Source of the DNA: Flavobacterium lacustre
GTDB lineage: Bacteria; Bacteroidota; Bacteroidia; Flavobacteriales; Flavobacteriaceae
Direction: 5' to 3'
Assembly (NCBI RefSeq): GCF_027474525.2
Contig: NZ_CP114882.2
Coordinates: forward strand, 2,914,001-2,978,000
Length of the DNA: 64,000 nt
Position numbers and translations under genes: made by a program. Shown here one piece after another: positions 45,310 to 54,492 of the stretch (positions within the stretch are counted from its first letter, which is position 1; each line of letters begins with the position of its first letter). The notes beneath the pieces were generated by a model. It was given only the letters and a program-made list of their open reading frames with translations. It did no database searches and was not told the DNA's origin.

Positions 45310-46356
45310 TTAAGCTACCGGTATACTTTCATTTCTGATAATTTTTCCTGTAGCAGTTTGTTTAAATTTAGGAATAAACACAATATCTTTTGGTTTTTCA
45401 TATCGATCCAAAACATCAAAAACGGAGTCTGCAATTTCTATAGGTTCCCCTTCTATAAAAAGCACTAATTTTTCTCCAAGTGTAGCATCAGCTTCTCCGT
45501 GAACGAAATAACGTCTTGGAATTAATGTAGATAATTTTTCTTCGATTTTTTCAGGAATCAATTTAATTCCACCACTATTAATCACATTATCATAACGACC
45601 GACCCAAACAAATTGAGTATCTGAAATTAAATTTACAATATCATTTGTAACGATTTTTTCGCTGCTGATCTTTTTTGCATCAATAACTAAACATTGATTT
45701 TCGTTAACAGAAACCGTTACATTTGGCAAAGTTGTAAAAGCATCTGCTCCTATTCGTTTTGCGGCAATATGTGTAATTGTTTCAGTCATACCATACGTTT
45801 CATAGATTTCGATTGGTAATTTTACCAATTCTTGTTCTAATGATTTATGAATTTTCACACCACCTATAATTAGTTTTTTGATGTTGTGCAATTGATTGAT
45901 AGAATTTTTTGCCTGCAAAGGAACCATTCCACAAAAATCAAATGTTTCGTCAATAAACTCTAGAGGATTTGAACTTGGAGCAACAAACTCCATATCTAAT
46001 CCTAAAATAAAAGATCGAACAAACATCATTTTACCTGCAACATAATTTGTAGGCAAACAATGTAAAACTTTATTTCCCGGAACTAAACCAAAGAAATCAC
46101 CGGTAGCTAATGCTGAATTAACCATGGCTTGTTTGTCTACTTTAATAATTTTTGGAGAACCGGTTGTTCCTGAAGTGTTTATTTCTAAATATGTTTTATC
46201 ATCAAACCAGTCTAATATAAAATCACCTAATGGTTTTTCGTAGTAATCGCCTTCTTTAATAAAAGAATAAGCAATTCGAATCAAATCTTCTTTAGTTAAA
46301 TGAAAGCCATTTAATTTAAATTTGTTGTGAACGTTGTGGTAAGTTGGGTTATTCAT
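45310..46356 (-). CDS. menE: o-Succinylbenzoate-CoA ligase
   Basis: 348 residues, a short AMP-binding enzyme as is usual for MenE in Bacteroidota. The ATP/AMP motif is TSGTTGSPKIIKV, followed by HCLPTNYVAGKMM, YETYGMTETITHIA and VGRYDNVINSGGIKLIPEKIEE, with the catalytic lysine in TGKIIRNES near the C-terminus. It activates o-succinylbenzoate for menaquinone synthesis, the usual quinone of this phylum. It overlaps the upstream CPBP gene by 8 bases. Other men genes are absent. Confidence 0.92.
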   Translation of the reverse strand: MNNPTYHNVHNKFKLNGFHLTKEDLIRIAYSFIKEGDYYEKPLGDFILDWFDDKTYLEINTSGTTGSPKIIKVDKQAMVNSALATGDFFGLVPGNKVLHCLPTNYVAGKMMFVRSFILGLDMEFVAPSSNPLEFIDETFDFCGMVPLQAKNSINQLHNIKKLIIGGVKIHKSLEQELVKLPIEIYETYGMTETITHIAAKRIGADAFTTLPNVTVSVNENQCLVIDAKKISSEKIVTNDIVNLISDTQFVWVGRYDNVINSGGIKLIPEKIEEKLSTLIPRRYFVHGEADATLGEKLVLFIEGEPIEIADSVFDVLDRYEKPKDIVFIPKFKQTATGKIIRNESIPVA

Positions 46357-47299
46357 TTTCGTTTTTTATTATATTATTATCAACTAATAGTATTTTACCT
46401 GTAAGTTTTTCCTTCCAATTATTCCAATTGTATTTACTCGAAAAAATTTTGAGCAAGATAGGGAAAATAATAAAAACTGGCAATAAAACATCCAAAGAAG
46501 CGGAAGGAATTGAAACATCTCTAAAAATAGAATGCGTTTGAAAAGCAGACCAATCCGAAGTGACTAATAATGCGCTAACTAAGTTGTTGGCGGCATGAAA
46601 ACCCAACGCTAATTCCATTCCTTCATCCATCAAAGTGATGATTCCAAGAAATAATCCTGTACCTATATAATATATCATGATGATATTTCCCATTTTTGCC
46701 ACTTCGGGATTTGAAATATGCATCATACCAAAAATCACTGAAGTCATCAGCAATGGAAACCATTTATTTCCAGACAAATTCGCAAATCCTTGCATCAAAT
46801 ATCCTCTAAAAACATATTCTTCGGTGCTGGTTTGAAAAGGAACTAACACAACTCCGATAACCACCAAAATAGCAAATGGAACTGGTTTGAAATTGATTGT
46901 GAAATTTTCCGGATTAGACCAATAAAAAAACAATGTGGTTATGATGGTAAAAACGGCCCATAAAAAAAAGGAGAAAAACACTCTGCTCCAATCTATTTTG
47001 GGTCTTGATGTTGTAACGGAAAGCATCGTTTGATTGTGCAGATAACGAACAACAAAATAGATTCCAATTAAAGCAAAAACAAAGGAAATCAGCAATAAAA
47101 ATAAAGTCATATTCGGTTCAAAAAAACGCATTACTTCTTCATTTGAACTTGGATAGCGTTTTTTATTTACAAGAGTTTCATAAACAATCCCTAACAACAT
47201 TGGTATTTGGCCCACAAAAGAAGCCATAATAATTAATAAAGAACCCACGATGTATTTCCAAAACTTATTCTCAGGGCGTATTCCTTGTTCTATAAACAT
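46349..47299 (-). CDS. CPBP-family intramembrane glutamic (CAAX-type) protease
   Basis: 316 residues, several TM segments. It carries the ABI/CPBP motifs: motif 1 EExxxR in STEEYVFRGYLMQG (E-E-Y-V-F-R), motif 2 FGMMHISNP, and motif 3 GFHAANNLVSALL (HxxxN). These resemble Rce1-like CAAX endopeptidases; bacterial members are often linked to peptide processing or immunity. Operon with menE through the 8-base overlap; substrate unknown. Confidence 0.87.
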   Translation of the reverse strand: MFIEQGIRPENKFWKYIVGSLLIIMASFVGQIPMLLGIVYETLVNKKRYPSSNEEVMRFFEPNMTLFLLLISFVFALIGIYFVVRYLHNQTMLSVTTSRPKIDWSRVFFSFFLWAVFTIITTLFFYWSNPENFTINFKPVPFAILVVIGVVLVPFQTSTEEYVFRGYLMQGFANLSGNKWFPLLMTSVIFGMMHISNPEVAKMGNIIMIYYIGTGLFLGIITLMDEGMELALGFHAANNLVSALLVTSDWSAFQTHSIFRDVSIPSASLDVLLPVFIIFPILLKIFSSKYNWNNWKEKLTGKILLVDNNIIKNENE

Positions 47300-47404
47300 A
47301 GTATTCTATTTAATTTGAATTCATTAATTAGTTCTGAAAAAAATATTTTGTTACCTCTAAAATACGCTTTCTATTTTGAATTTTCTTTACTTCGCAAAAA
47401 AAAC

Positions 47405-47746
47405 ATGATACAAATATACCATAATCCACGTTGCGGAAAATCAAGAAATTGCTTGTCTTTTTTGGAAGAATCAAAAAAAGAATTTGAAATTATCAAATAC
47501 CTTGAAAAAACACCTTTATATGAGGAATTAGTTTCGCTTATCAAAAAACTAAATGTTCAACCCATTGCATTGGTTCGTGTAAAAGAAAAAATTTGGATAG
47601 AAAATTTTAAAAACAAACAACTATCTGATGAAGAAATTATACAAATATTAGCATCAAACCCTATTCTCATTGAAAGACCCATAGTTATAAAAGGAGAAAA
47701 AGCGATAATTGGTCGTGTATTAGATGATGTGTCTGCATTTATTTAA
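47405..47746 (+). CDS. ArsC-family reductase (arsenate reductase, glutaredoxin-dependent type, or Spx-like relative)
   Basis: 113 residues from ATG 47405; an ATG at 47285 would add 40 residues with no homology, so it is rejected. The thioredoxin-fold ArsC markers are IYHNPRCGKSRN (active-site Cys), EFEIIKYLEKTPLYEELVSLIKKL and ILIERPIVIKGEKAIIGR with the RP segment. It may reduce arsenate with glutathione/glutaredoxin, although genome-wide many members are of unknown substrate. Divergent from the CPBP gene. No other ars genes are adjacent. Confidence 0.88.
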   Translation: MIQIYHNPRCGKSRNCLSFLEESKKEFEIIKYLEKTPLYEELVSLIKKLNVQPIALVRVKEKIWIENFKNKQLSDEEIIQILASNPILIERPIVIKGEKAIIGRVLDDVSAFI

Positions 47747-47789
47747 AGCATTAACATTTATTTGTGATTCATACTATTAAACCTAAGCC

Positions 47790-47797
47790 TATTTTTG
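47790..47797 (+). promoter_or_regulatory. -7 element of the TonB-type receptor gene
   Basis: TATTTTTG is an exact -7 match 33 bases before the ATG. The nearest TTG (47762-47764) is 25 bases away, longer than normal. Confidence 0.45.
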
Positions 47798-47829
47798 TGG
47801 TCTAAAAAATATAACCAAAAAATAAACTA

Positions 47830-50292
47830 ATGAGAAAAATACAATTTGTCTTAATTCTTGTGCTCTTTTTCACAAGCCTTATCAATTTTGCGCAAGAAGC
47901 ACCTCAAGCCAAAAGCAAAGTAAAAGTAAGCGGTAAAGTGATTGAAAAAATAAGCAAGCAACCGCTGGAATATGCAACAATAACATTCAAAGACCCAACG
48001 AATCCAAAAGCACTTTCAGGTGGAATTACAAATGCTAAAGGAGAATTTGACATAGCGGTATTGCCGGGAGTTTATAACATTACAATTGAGTTTATTTCTT
48101 TTAAAGCAATCGAAATCAAACAAAAAAACATACAAGCCAACAGTAGTCTAGGACTAATTTTTTTAGATGAAGACGCTTCGCAATTGAATGAAGTAGTTGT
48201 TCGTGCCGAAAAAACAACTGTCGAAATAAAATTAGACAAAAAAGTGTATAATGTAGGTAGTGATTTAATGGTAAAAGGCGGAACTGTCAGTGATGTTTTA
48301 GACAACATTCCTTCTGTTTCTGTTGATGTTGAAGGAAATGTAAGTCTTCGTGGTAATGAAAATGTTAAAGTTTTAATTGACGGAAAACCTTCAAACGCGA
48401 TTAACATTGCCGAAGCTCTGCGTTTGATTCCTGCAGATGCAATTGAAAAAGTAGAAGTTATAACAAACCCATCTGCACGATATGATGCTGAAGGTGGCGG
48501 AGGTTTATTAAATATTGTTTTGAAAAAAGGAAAAAACTTAGGTTTAAATGGAACTTTTATTGCTTCAACCGGATATCCTGATAATTATGGAATAAGTGGA
48601 ACGGTAAACTTTAAATCCGAAAAATTTAATTTATTTACTAATCAAGGCTATAATTACAGAAACAGCCCTGGAAATATGATTAACGAAACGGAATATCTAA
48701 ACGCCGATAACACAACCAAAAACTTTGTTATTGAACCTCGAATTAATGAGCGTTATGGTAAAGGATATAATGGGAATTTTGGTATCGAATTGTATTTAGA
48801 TAAATCAACTTCGTGGACCAATACCATCAATTACAGAAAAAATAATGGTGATGACACTGATAATATCTTCCAAAAATATTATGATGCTGATTATGTGTAT
48901 GATTACACCCGAAATCGTATTAATGTAGAAGACAATAAAAGTGAAAATGTAGAATTTACAACCAACTTCACAAAAAATTTCAAAAAAGAAGGGCATAAAC
49001 TTACTGTAGATGGATCTTTTTCATCAAATGATGATAATACTAATGCTTTAGTTACTGATTCAGCTAACAATTCTGACATCATAAAATTAGACAAAACCCT
49101 TAACCATCAAACTCAAAACAGAAATTTAATTCAAATGGATTATGTTTTGCCTTTGGCAAAAGGAAGTCAATTTGAAGTAGGTTACCGTGGAGATTTCAAC
49201 AAATTGCTAACGGATTATCAAGTAGCAAATGACGGTGTAATCAATTATAATTTTACCAATACTTTAGAATATAAAGAAAATGTAAACGCATTATACACAC
49301 AATACGGATTAAAAGTAAATAAAATCTCTGTTCTTTTGGGATTGCGTTGGGAAGATTCTAATATTGAAGTAAATCAATTGTCAACGAATGATTTTAACAC
49401 CAAAAAATACAATAATTTTTTTCCAAGTGCCTTCTTTACTTATGAACTTTCAGATAAAAGCAGCGCTTCATTAAGCTACAGCAGAAGAATTCAAAGACCA
49501 AGAGGACGAATGTTAAATCCGTTCAGTAATCTATCTAGTAATATCAATATTTTTATTGGAAATCCTGATTTAGATCCTGCTTTCACAGATGCAATTGATT
49601 TTGGATATATCAAAAGATGGGATAAATTGACTTTTAATACTTCCTTATACGTGAATAAAACAACGGATGTTTTCCAGATGGCAAGAAGAGAATCCGGTGA
49701 ATTTGTTAACGGAACACCAATCATAATTACTTCGCCTATCAACGTCGCTACAGAATATCGAACCGGTTTTGAATTTACCTTAAATTATTCGCCATACAAA
49801 TGGTGGAAAGTAAACGGAAACTTCAACTTCTTCAGAAACGAAACACAAGGTGACTTTACTTATATTAATTTTAATGATAATGAAGTTACTCAAAATTTTG
49901 ATAATACAGCTACTTCTTGGTTTACCCGTGTAACATCAAAAGTAACCTTGCCTTATAAAATAGAATGGCAAACTAATGCTACTTATAATGCTCCACAAAA
50001 GAATGCTCAAGGTGAAGTTTTAGGGAATTTCAGTGCTAATTTAGCTTTTAGTAAAGATGTCCTAAAAGAAAAAGGAACCGTTTCGTTTAATGTAAGTGAT
50101 GTATTCAACTCTAGAAAACGAATTATGGAAACCTATCTTCCTGGCGTTCTGAATTCTCATTCTGAAATGCAATGGAGAGAAAGACAGTTTACTTTATCCT
50201 TTACGTATCGTTTTAACAAACAGAAAAACGAAAGGGAAAAACAACCTAAGAAAAGTATGAATGAAGGTGGTGAAATGGAATTTCAAGGATAA
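47830..50292 (+). CDS. TonB-dependent outer-membrane receptor with carboxypeptidase-like regulatory domain
   Basis: 820 residues. Signal peptide (FVLILVLFFTSLINFAQ), then a CarboxypepD_reg-like domain (KVSGKVIEKISKQPLEYATITFKDP...GGITNAKGEFDI). A plug domain includes GGTVSDVLDNIPSVSVDVEGNVSLRGNENVKVLIDGKPS and ARYDAEGGGGLLNIVLKKG. The rest is a large 22-stranded-type barrel ending in RQFTLSFTYRFNKQ. The substrate is unknown: no SusD neighbour or siderophore genes lie beside it. It is an outer-membrane-protein family 'OMP beta-barrel' transporter. A terminator follows. Confidence 0.9.
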   Translation: MRKIQFVLILVLFFTSLINFAQEAPQAKSKVKVSGKVIEKISKQPLEYATITFKDPTNPKALSGGITNAKGEFDIAVLPGVYNITIEFISFKAIEIKQKNIQANSSLGLIFLDEDASQLNEVVVRAEKTTVEIKLDKKVYNVGSDLMVKGGTVSDVLDNIPSVSVDVEGNVSLRGNENVKVLIDGKPSNAINIAEALRLIPADAIEKVEVITNPSARYDAEGGGGLLNIVLKKGKNLGLNGTFIASTGYPDNYGISGTVNFKSEKFNLFTNQGYNYRNSPGNMINETEYLNADNTTKNFVIEPRINERYGKGYNGNFGIELYLDKSTSWTNTINYRKNNGDDTDNIFQKYYDADYVYDYTRNRINVEDNKSENVEFTTNFTKNFKKEGHKLTVDGSFSSNDDNTNALVTDSANNSDIIKLDKTLNHQTQNRNLIQMDYVLPLAKGSQFEVGYRGDFNKLLTDYQVANDGVINYNFTNTLEYKENVNALYTQYGLKVNKISVLLGLRWEDSNIEVNQLSTNDFNTKKYNNFFPSAFFTYELSDKSSASLSYSRRIQRPRGRMLNPFSNLSSNINIFIGNPDLDPAFTDAIDFGYIKRWDKLTFNTSLYVNKTTDVFQMARRESGEFVNGTPIIITSPINVATEYRTGFEFTLNYSPYKWWKVNGNFNFFRNETQGDFTYINFNDNEVTQNFDNTATSWFTRVTSKVTLPYKIEWQTNATYNAPQKNAQGEVLGNFSANLAFSKDVLKEKGTVSFNVSDVFNSRKRIMETYLPGVLNSHSEMQWRERQFTLSFTYRFNKQKNEREKQPKKSMNEGGEMEFQG

Positions 50293-50327
50293 AAAAAAAA
50301 GACTCGTGAAAACGAGTCTTTTTTTAT
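50291..50327. terminator. Bidirectional terminator after the receptor gene
   Basis: GACTCGT-GAAA-ACGAGTC with a 10-A run before and T-run after. It also serves the small minus-strand gene ending at 50344. Confidence 0.92.
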
Positions 50328-50343
50328 TTAAACAACAATCAAA

Positions 50344-50514
50344 TTAAAGTGATTGTTCTTGCTTTTTCTTAGCTTTCTTTTCTTTGTATGCTTCCCAAGT
50401 TGCTCCACCTACCCAATAGGATACGAAACCAACCAAGAAAAACATTAACCAAAAACCGATCGTTAAAACGGTTAAGAATAGCAAAAAGCCTAAATACTGT
50501 GAGAAATCAAACAT
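50344..50514 (-). CDS. Small membrane protein, unknown function
   Basis: 56 residues from the ATG at 50512-50514 (MFDFSQYLGFLLFLTVLTIGFW...); a start ten codons upstream adds a polar MYLHSKIPED that looks non-genuine. Two hydrophobic segments (YLGFLLFLTVLTIGFWLMFFLVGFVSYWVGG) precede a lysine-rich tail (EAYKEKKAKKKQEQ). No family recognised. Its compact hydrophobic-plus-basic design and the shared terminator favour a real gene. Confidence 0.6.
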   Translation of the reverse strand: MFDFSQYLGFLLFLTVLTIGFWLMFFLVGFVSYWVGGATWEAYKEKKAKKKQEQSL

Positions 50515-50705
50515 ATCTTCCGGAATTTTTGAATGTAAGTACAAATGTATGTTTATTATTTTTGCTTAGCAATAAAAATTGTAAAAACTACAGTGATTTT
50601 TTAAAAAGAGGAACTTCCTTGATTTTTAACCTCTTTTTTAAATAGATTATAATTATACCAAATCTTTGTAACCCGATATAATTCTAAATTATTAACAGAA
50701 CATTT

Positions 50706-50737
50706 TTGATTAAGAAATATTCATTTTACTACCTTTA
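50706..50737 (+). promoter_or_regulatory. Promoter of panB
   Basis: TTG (50706-50708), 21-base spacer, TACCTTTA (50730-50737), one base off the TAnnTTTG consensus, 18 bases before the ATG. Confidence 0.6.
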
Positions 50738-50755
50738 CGGCCTTAAATAAAAACT

Positions 50756-51574
50756 ATGTCAGCCGCAAAAAAAGATTACAAAAGAATTACTACAAAATCA
50801 TTAATTGAAATGAAAGCCAATGGCGAAAAAATTTCAATGCTTACCGCTTATGATTATACGATGGCAAAAATCGTTGATACCGCTGGAATTGACGTGATAT
50901 TAGTGGGTGATTCTGCTTCAAATGTAATGGCAGGACATGAAACAACATTGCCAATTACTTTAGACCAAATGATTTATCACGCTTCATCGGTGGTAAGAGC
51001 AATAGAAAGAGCATTAGTTGTAGTTGATTTACCTTTTGGAAGCTACCAATCTGATCCTAAAGAAGCCTTGCGTTCTGCTATCCGAATCATGAAAGAAAGT
51101 GGTGGACATGCGGTAAAACTCGAAGGTGGTAAAGAAATTAAAGATTCAATCAAAAAAATATTAAACGCAGGAATTCCAGTAATGGGCCATTTGGGTTTAA
51201 CCCCACAATCTATCTATAAATTTGGAACTTACACCGTTCGAGCCAAAGAAGAAGAGGAAGCAGAAAAACTGATGGAAGATGCCAAAATGCTCGAAAAACT
51301 AGGTTGCTTTAGTTTAGTTCTCGAAAAAATCCCTGCTCATTTAGCCGAAAAAGTAGCCAAAAGCATTTCGATTCCTGTAATAGGAATTGGCGCTGGTGGC
51401 GGCGTTGACGGACAAGTTTTAGTAATTCATGACATGCTTGGAATGAACAATGAATTTAGCCCTCGTTTTTTAAGACGCTACATGAATTTATATGAAGGAA
51501 TGACTAAAGCCATAAGCCAATATGTTACTGATGTAAAATCAAGTGATTTCCCAAATGCAAATGAACAGTATTAG
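50756..51574 (+). CDS. panB: 3-Methyl-2-oxobutanoate hydroxymethyltransferase
   Basis: 272 residues. It forms ketopantoate from alpha-ketoisovalerate and methylene-THF, first step of pantothenate and CoA synthesis. Characteristic segments are [81 protein letters not shown], and [21 protein letters not shown]. The metal-binding Asp of VGDSASN and the DLPFGS strand are present. An RluA-type gene follows 56 bases later in the same direction. Confidence 0.96.
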   Translation: MSAAKKDYKRITTKSLIEMKANGEKISMLTAYDYTMAKIVDTAGIDVILVGDSASNVMAGHETTLPITLDQMIYHASSVVRAIERALVVVDLPFGSYQSDPKEALRSAIRIMKESGGHAVKLEGGKEIKDSIKKILNAGIPVMGHLGLTPQSIYKFGTYTVRAKEEEEAEKLMEDAKMLEKLGCFSLVLEKIPAHLAEKVAKSISIPVIGIGAGGGVDGQVLVIHDMLGMNNEFSPRFLRRYMNLYEGMTKAISQYVTDVKSSDFPNANEQY

Positions 51575-51630
51575 TATTTTGTAATGCATTGGCACTTTCA
51601 TAATATCCATTTAATAAAACCGCTTTACTT

Positions 51631-52326
51631 TTGTCCAATAAAATAATTTCTAACAAAAATAACCTCCAAATTCTTCACGAAGACAATCACCTAATTGTGA
51701 TTAATAAGCGCGTTGGCGATATCGTACAAGGAGACAAAACGGGAGACAAACCACTATCAGAGGTCGTTAAGGAATATATTAAAGACAAATACAATAAACC
51801 CGGAGAAGTTTTCCTTGGAGTTGTACATCGCTTAGACCGACCTACAACAGGAATTATTGTTTTTGCCCGAACAAGCAAAGCACTAACCAGAATGAATGAA
51901 TTGTTTAGCAATCGGGAAACACAGAAAACGTACTGGGCAGTTGTAAAAAACAAACCCGAAAAATCCGAAGATAAACTCGTTCATTATTTAAAAAGAAACG
52001 AAAAAAACAATACTTCAAAAGCACATCTCAAAGAAGTTCCCGAAAGCAAACTAGCCAGTTTAGATTATAAAATAATCAAGGAACTCAACAACTATTTTGC
52101 TTTAGAAATCAATCTTCATACCGGTCGTCACCACCAAATTAGAGCACAACTTTCGGCTATTGGTTCTCCTATAAAAGGCGATTTGAAGTATGGTTTTGAC
52201 CGAAGTAATCCTGATGGCGGAATTCATTTACACGCCAGAAAACTAACTTTTATACATCCCGTTTCTAAAGAATCCTTAACCATCATTGCACCAATACCAA
52301 ATGATGTGATTTGGAATGCAATTTGA
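51631..52326 (+). CDS. RluA-family pseudouridine synthase, non-ATG start
   Basis: 231 residues if started at TTG 51631; no in-frame ATG exists upstream of the conserved core, so the exact start is uncertain. The catalytic motif is HRLDRPTTGIIVFARTSKAL (aspartate nucleophile), followed by RETQKTYWAVVK and LHTGRHHQIRAQLS. RluA-type enzymes isomerise uridine to pseudouridine in 23S rRNA or tRNA; the target site is not predictable. TACTTTTG (51626-51633), a promoter-like -7 element, overlaps this TTG, so the true start may be a later ATA or ATT codon or the TTG of the same transcript from panB. Confidence 0.85.
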   Translation: MSNKIISNKNNLQILHEDNHLIVINKRVGDIVQGDKTGDKPLSEVVKEYIKDKYNKPGEVFLGVVHRLDRPTTGIIVFARTSKALTRMNELFSNRETQKTYWAVVKNKPEKSEDKLVHYLKRNEKNNTSKAHLKEVPESKLASLDYKIIKELNNYFALEINLHTGRHHQIRAQLSAIGSPIKGDLKYGFDRSNPDGGIHLHARKLTFIHPVSKESLTIIAPIPNDVIWNAI

Positions 52327-52397
52327 TTTTTGGAAAAAAAATTCAATATGTAAATTATAAAATTTAACTTGCAGTACACTTCCTAATTTGTGTAGGT

Positions 52398-53726
52398 ATG
52401 AACTATAAAACAAGTTTGAGTTTTAGAAAAGAAACTTTAGTACAATTATTGAATGCAATAGTTATTCATGAAGATGAAATTATTGAAGCTTTGCATGATG
52501 ATTTCAAAAAACCTGCCTTTGAAGCTGTTTTAACAGAAACCAATTATGTTATCACAGAACTAAAAGATACCATCAAAAATTTGTCAAAATGGGCAAAACC
52601 CCAAAAAGTATTTCCATCGATACTCAACTTTCCATCTACCGATTTTATTTATAAAGAACCTTATGGAAAAGTATTAATTATTGCACCTTGGAATTACCCT
52701 TTTCAATTGGCTTTATGTCCAATGATTGCAGCAGTTGCCGCAGGGAATCAAGTAGTAGTAAAACCTTCTGAACTTACACCAAAAACTTCGGCAGTAATCC
52801 GTAAAATAATTGAAAAAATTTTTCATATCAATCATGTAGAATGTATTGAAGGCGGACTTGAAGTTTCACAAAAACTGCTTGCTGAACGTTGGGATTATAT
52901 CTTTTTTACAGGAAGTCCCTCAGTGGGGAAAATAATTGCCAAAGCTGCCGCCGAAAACCTGACTCCGGTCACCCTTGAACTTGGCGGTAAAAACCCATGT
53001 ATCATTGACGAAACTGCCAATTTAAAACTGGCAGCCAAAAGAATTGTTTGGGGAAAATTCATAAATGCCGGACAAACCTGTATTGCACCTGATTATATCT
53101 TAATTCAAAAAGATATGAAAAGTCATTTCATAGCGTATTTGAAAACCGAAATCACTAAAGCCTACGGAGAAAATCCGGCGCTTTCTCCTGATTTTGCAAG
53201 AATCATCAATACTAAGAATTGGTTACGGTTAGCCAATTTGATTGAGGAAGAAAAAGTGATTTTTGGAGGACAAACCGATATCGAAAACAACTACATCGCC
53301 CCTACTCTCATTGAAGAAAACGATATGGAAAGTTTACTAATGCAAGAAGAGATTTTTGGTCCATTATTACCCATTCTTTCCTATGAAAAAGAAGAAGATA
53401 TTAAGACTGTTATTTCTAAATTCGAAAAACCTTTAGCACTGTATGTATTTAGTGAAAATAAACGATTTTCTGAAAAAATTATTACGCAATATTCCTTTGG
53501 CGGAGGCTGTATCAATGATACTGTAGTACATTTTTCTAATAAAAGATTGCCATTTGGCGGTGTAGGACACAGTGGTATCGGAGCTTATCACGGACGTTTG
53601 AGTTTTGACACTTTTTCTCATAAAAAGAGTATTGTAAAAAAAGCAAATTGGCTGGATATACCGCTGCGATATGCCCCGTATAATGATAAATTAAAATCAA
53701 TTAAAAAAATACTAAAATGGATGTAA
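52398..53726 (+). CDS. Aldehyde dehydrogenase (class 3 / fatty-aldehyde type)
   Basis: 442 residues. Family motifs: VLIIAPWNYPFQLALCPMIAAVAAGNQVVVKPSELTP, FTGSPSVGKIIAKAAAENLTPVTLELGGKNPCIID (general base E in LELGGK), and the catalytic Cys in INAGQTCIAPDY. The C-terminal FGGVGHSGIGAYHGRLSFDTFSHKKS is the class 3 membrane-association type end. It oxidises medium/long chain or aromatic aldehydes with NAD(P). The stop overlaps the nitroreductase start by 10 bases (ATGGATGTAA), so both are co-translated, suggesting a detoxification pair. Confidence 0.9.
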   Translation: MNYKTSLSFRKETLVQLLNAIVIHEDEIIEALHDDFKKPAFEAVLTETNYVITELKDTIKNLSKWAKPQKVFPSILNFPSTDFIYKEPYGKVLIIAPWNYPFQLALCPMIAAVAAGNQVVVKPSELTPKTSAVIRKIIEKIFHINHVECIEGGLEVSQKLLAERWDYIFFTGSPSVGKIIAKAAAENLTPVTLELGGKNPCIIDETANLKLAAKRIVWGKFINAGQTCIAPDYILIQKDMKSHFIAYLKTEITKAYGENPALSPDFARIINTKNWLRLANLIEEEKVIFGGQTDIENNYIAPTLIEENDMESLLMQEEIFGPLLPILSYEKEEDIKTVISKFEKPLALYVFSENKRFSEKIITQYSFGGGCINDTVVHFSNKRLPFGGVGHSGIGAYHGRLSFDTFSHKKSIVKKANWLDIPLRYAPYNDKLKSIKKILKWM

Positions 53727-54454
53727 CCAAAGAAAAATCGGTAAGTGAAGCCATTAAATACCGGCGTTCTGTTCGAGTATTTACCAAAGAAGCTATCGAG
53801 GAACAAAAAGTCAAAGAATGCATTCAGTTAGCAAGTCTCGCGCCAACGAGCAGCAACATGCAACTTTGGGAATTTTATCATATCGTTTCTCCTGAAATTA
53901 TTCAACAAATTGCTGGAGCAAGTTTTGACCAAAATGCAGCAAAAACAGCGCAGCAAATTGTTATTGTGGTTGCCCGAAAAGATTTATGGAAAAAAAGAGT
54001 ACAATCAAACATTGCCTATTTAAAAAATCAACACGGCGATAAACCGGCTAAGGAATATACCAAAAGAGAAAAGTTTGCATTAAACTATTACCAGAAAATT
54101 GTTCCGTCCCTTTACATGGATTTTTTCGGAATTTTAGGAAGAATCAAATACTTTGCTTTTCAAATAATTGGTTTATTTAAACCCATTTACAGACAAGCCC
54201 GAAACAGTGATATGCGAATTGTAGCTCATAAAAGTGCAGCTCTGGCGGCTCAGAACTTTATGATTAGCATGGCTGCAATAAATTATGACACATGCCCCAT
54301 GGAAGGTTTTGATTCCTTGAGAGTGAAAAAAATAGTACATTTACCTTTTTCCAGTGAAATAAATATGATAATCGGATGTGGAATTCGGGATGTAAATGGC
54401 GTTTATGGAGAACGCTTTAGAGTTCCATTTGAAGAAGTCTATTTTAAAATATAA
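53717..54454 (+). CDS. Nitroreductase-family protein
   Basis: 245 residues. The FMN-binding start EAIKYRRSVRVFTKEAI and LASLAPTSSNMQLWEFY match the nitroreductase family; the C-terminal region has SAALAAQNFMISMAAINYDTCPMEGFDSLRV. Members reduce nitro groups, quinones or act in other flavin chemistry using NAD(P)H. Overlap with the ALDH gene implies coupling. There is an extra insertion (YLKNQHGDKPAKEYTKREKFALNYYQKIVPSLYMDFFG...) in the middle compared with minimal nitroreductases. Confidence 0.87.
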   Translation: MDVTKEKSVSEAIKYRRSVRVFTKEAIEEQKVKECIQLASLAPTSSNMQLWEFYHIVSPEIIQQIAGASFDQNAAKTAQQIVIVVARKDLWKKRVQSNIAYLKNQHGDKPAKEYTKREKFALNYYQKIVPSLYMDFFGILGRIKYFAFQIIGLFKPIYRQARNSDMRIVAHKSAALAAQNFMISMAAINYDTCPMEGFDSLRVKKIVHLPFSSEINMIIGCGIRDVNGVYGERFRVPFEEVYFKI

Positions 54455-54492
54455 AAATTAAAAACTAACCCCAAAATCAAACCAATTTAATA

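Noticed and set aside
47285..47404. Longer start for the ArsC-like gene
   Set aside because: The 40 extra residues overlap the divergent CPBP gene start and have no ArsC likeness.
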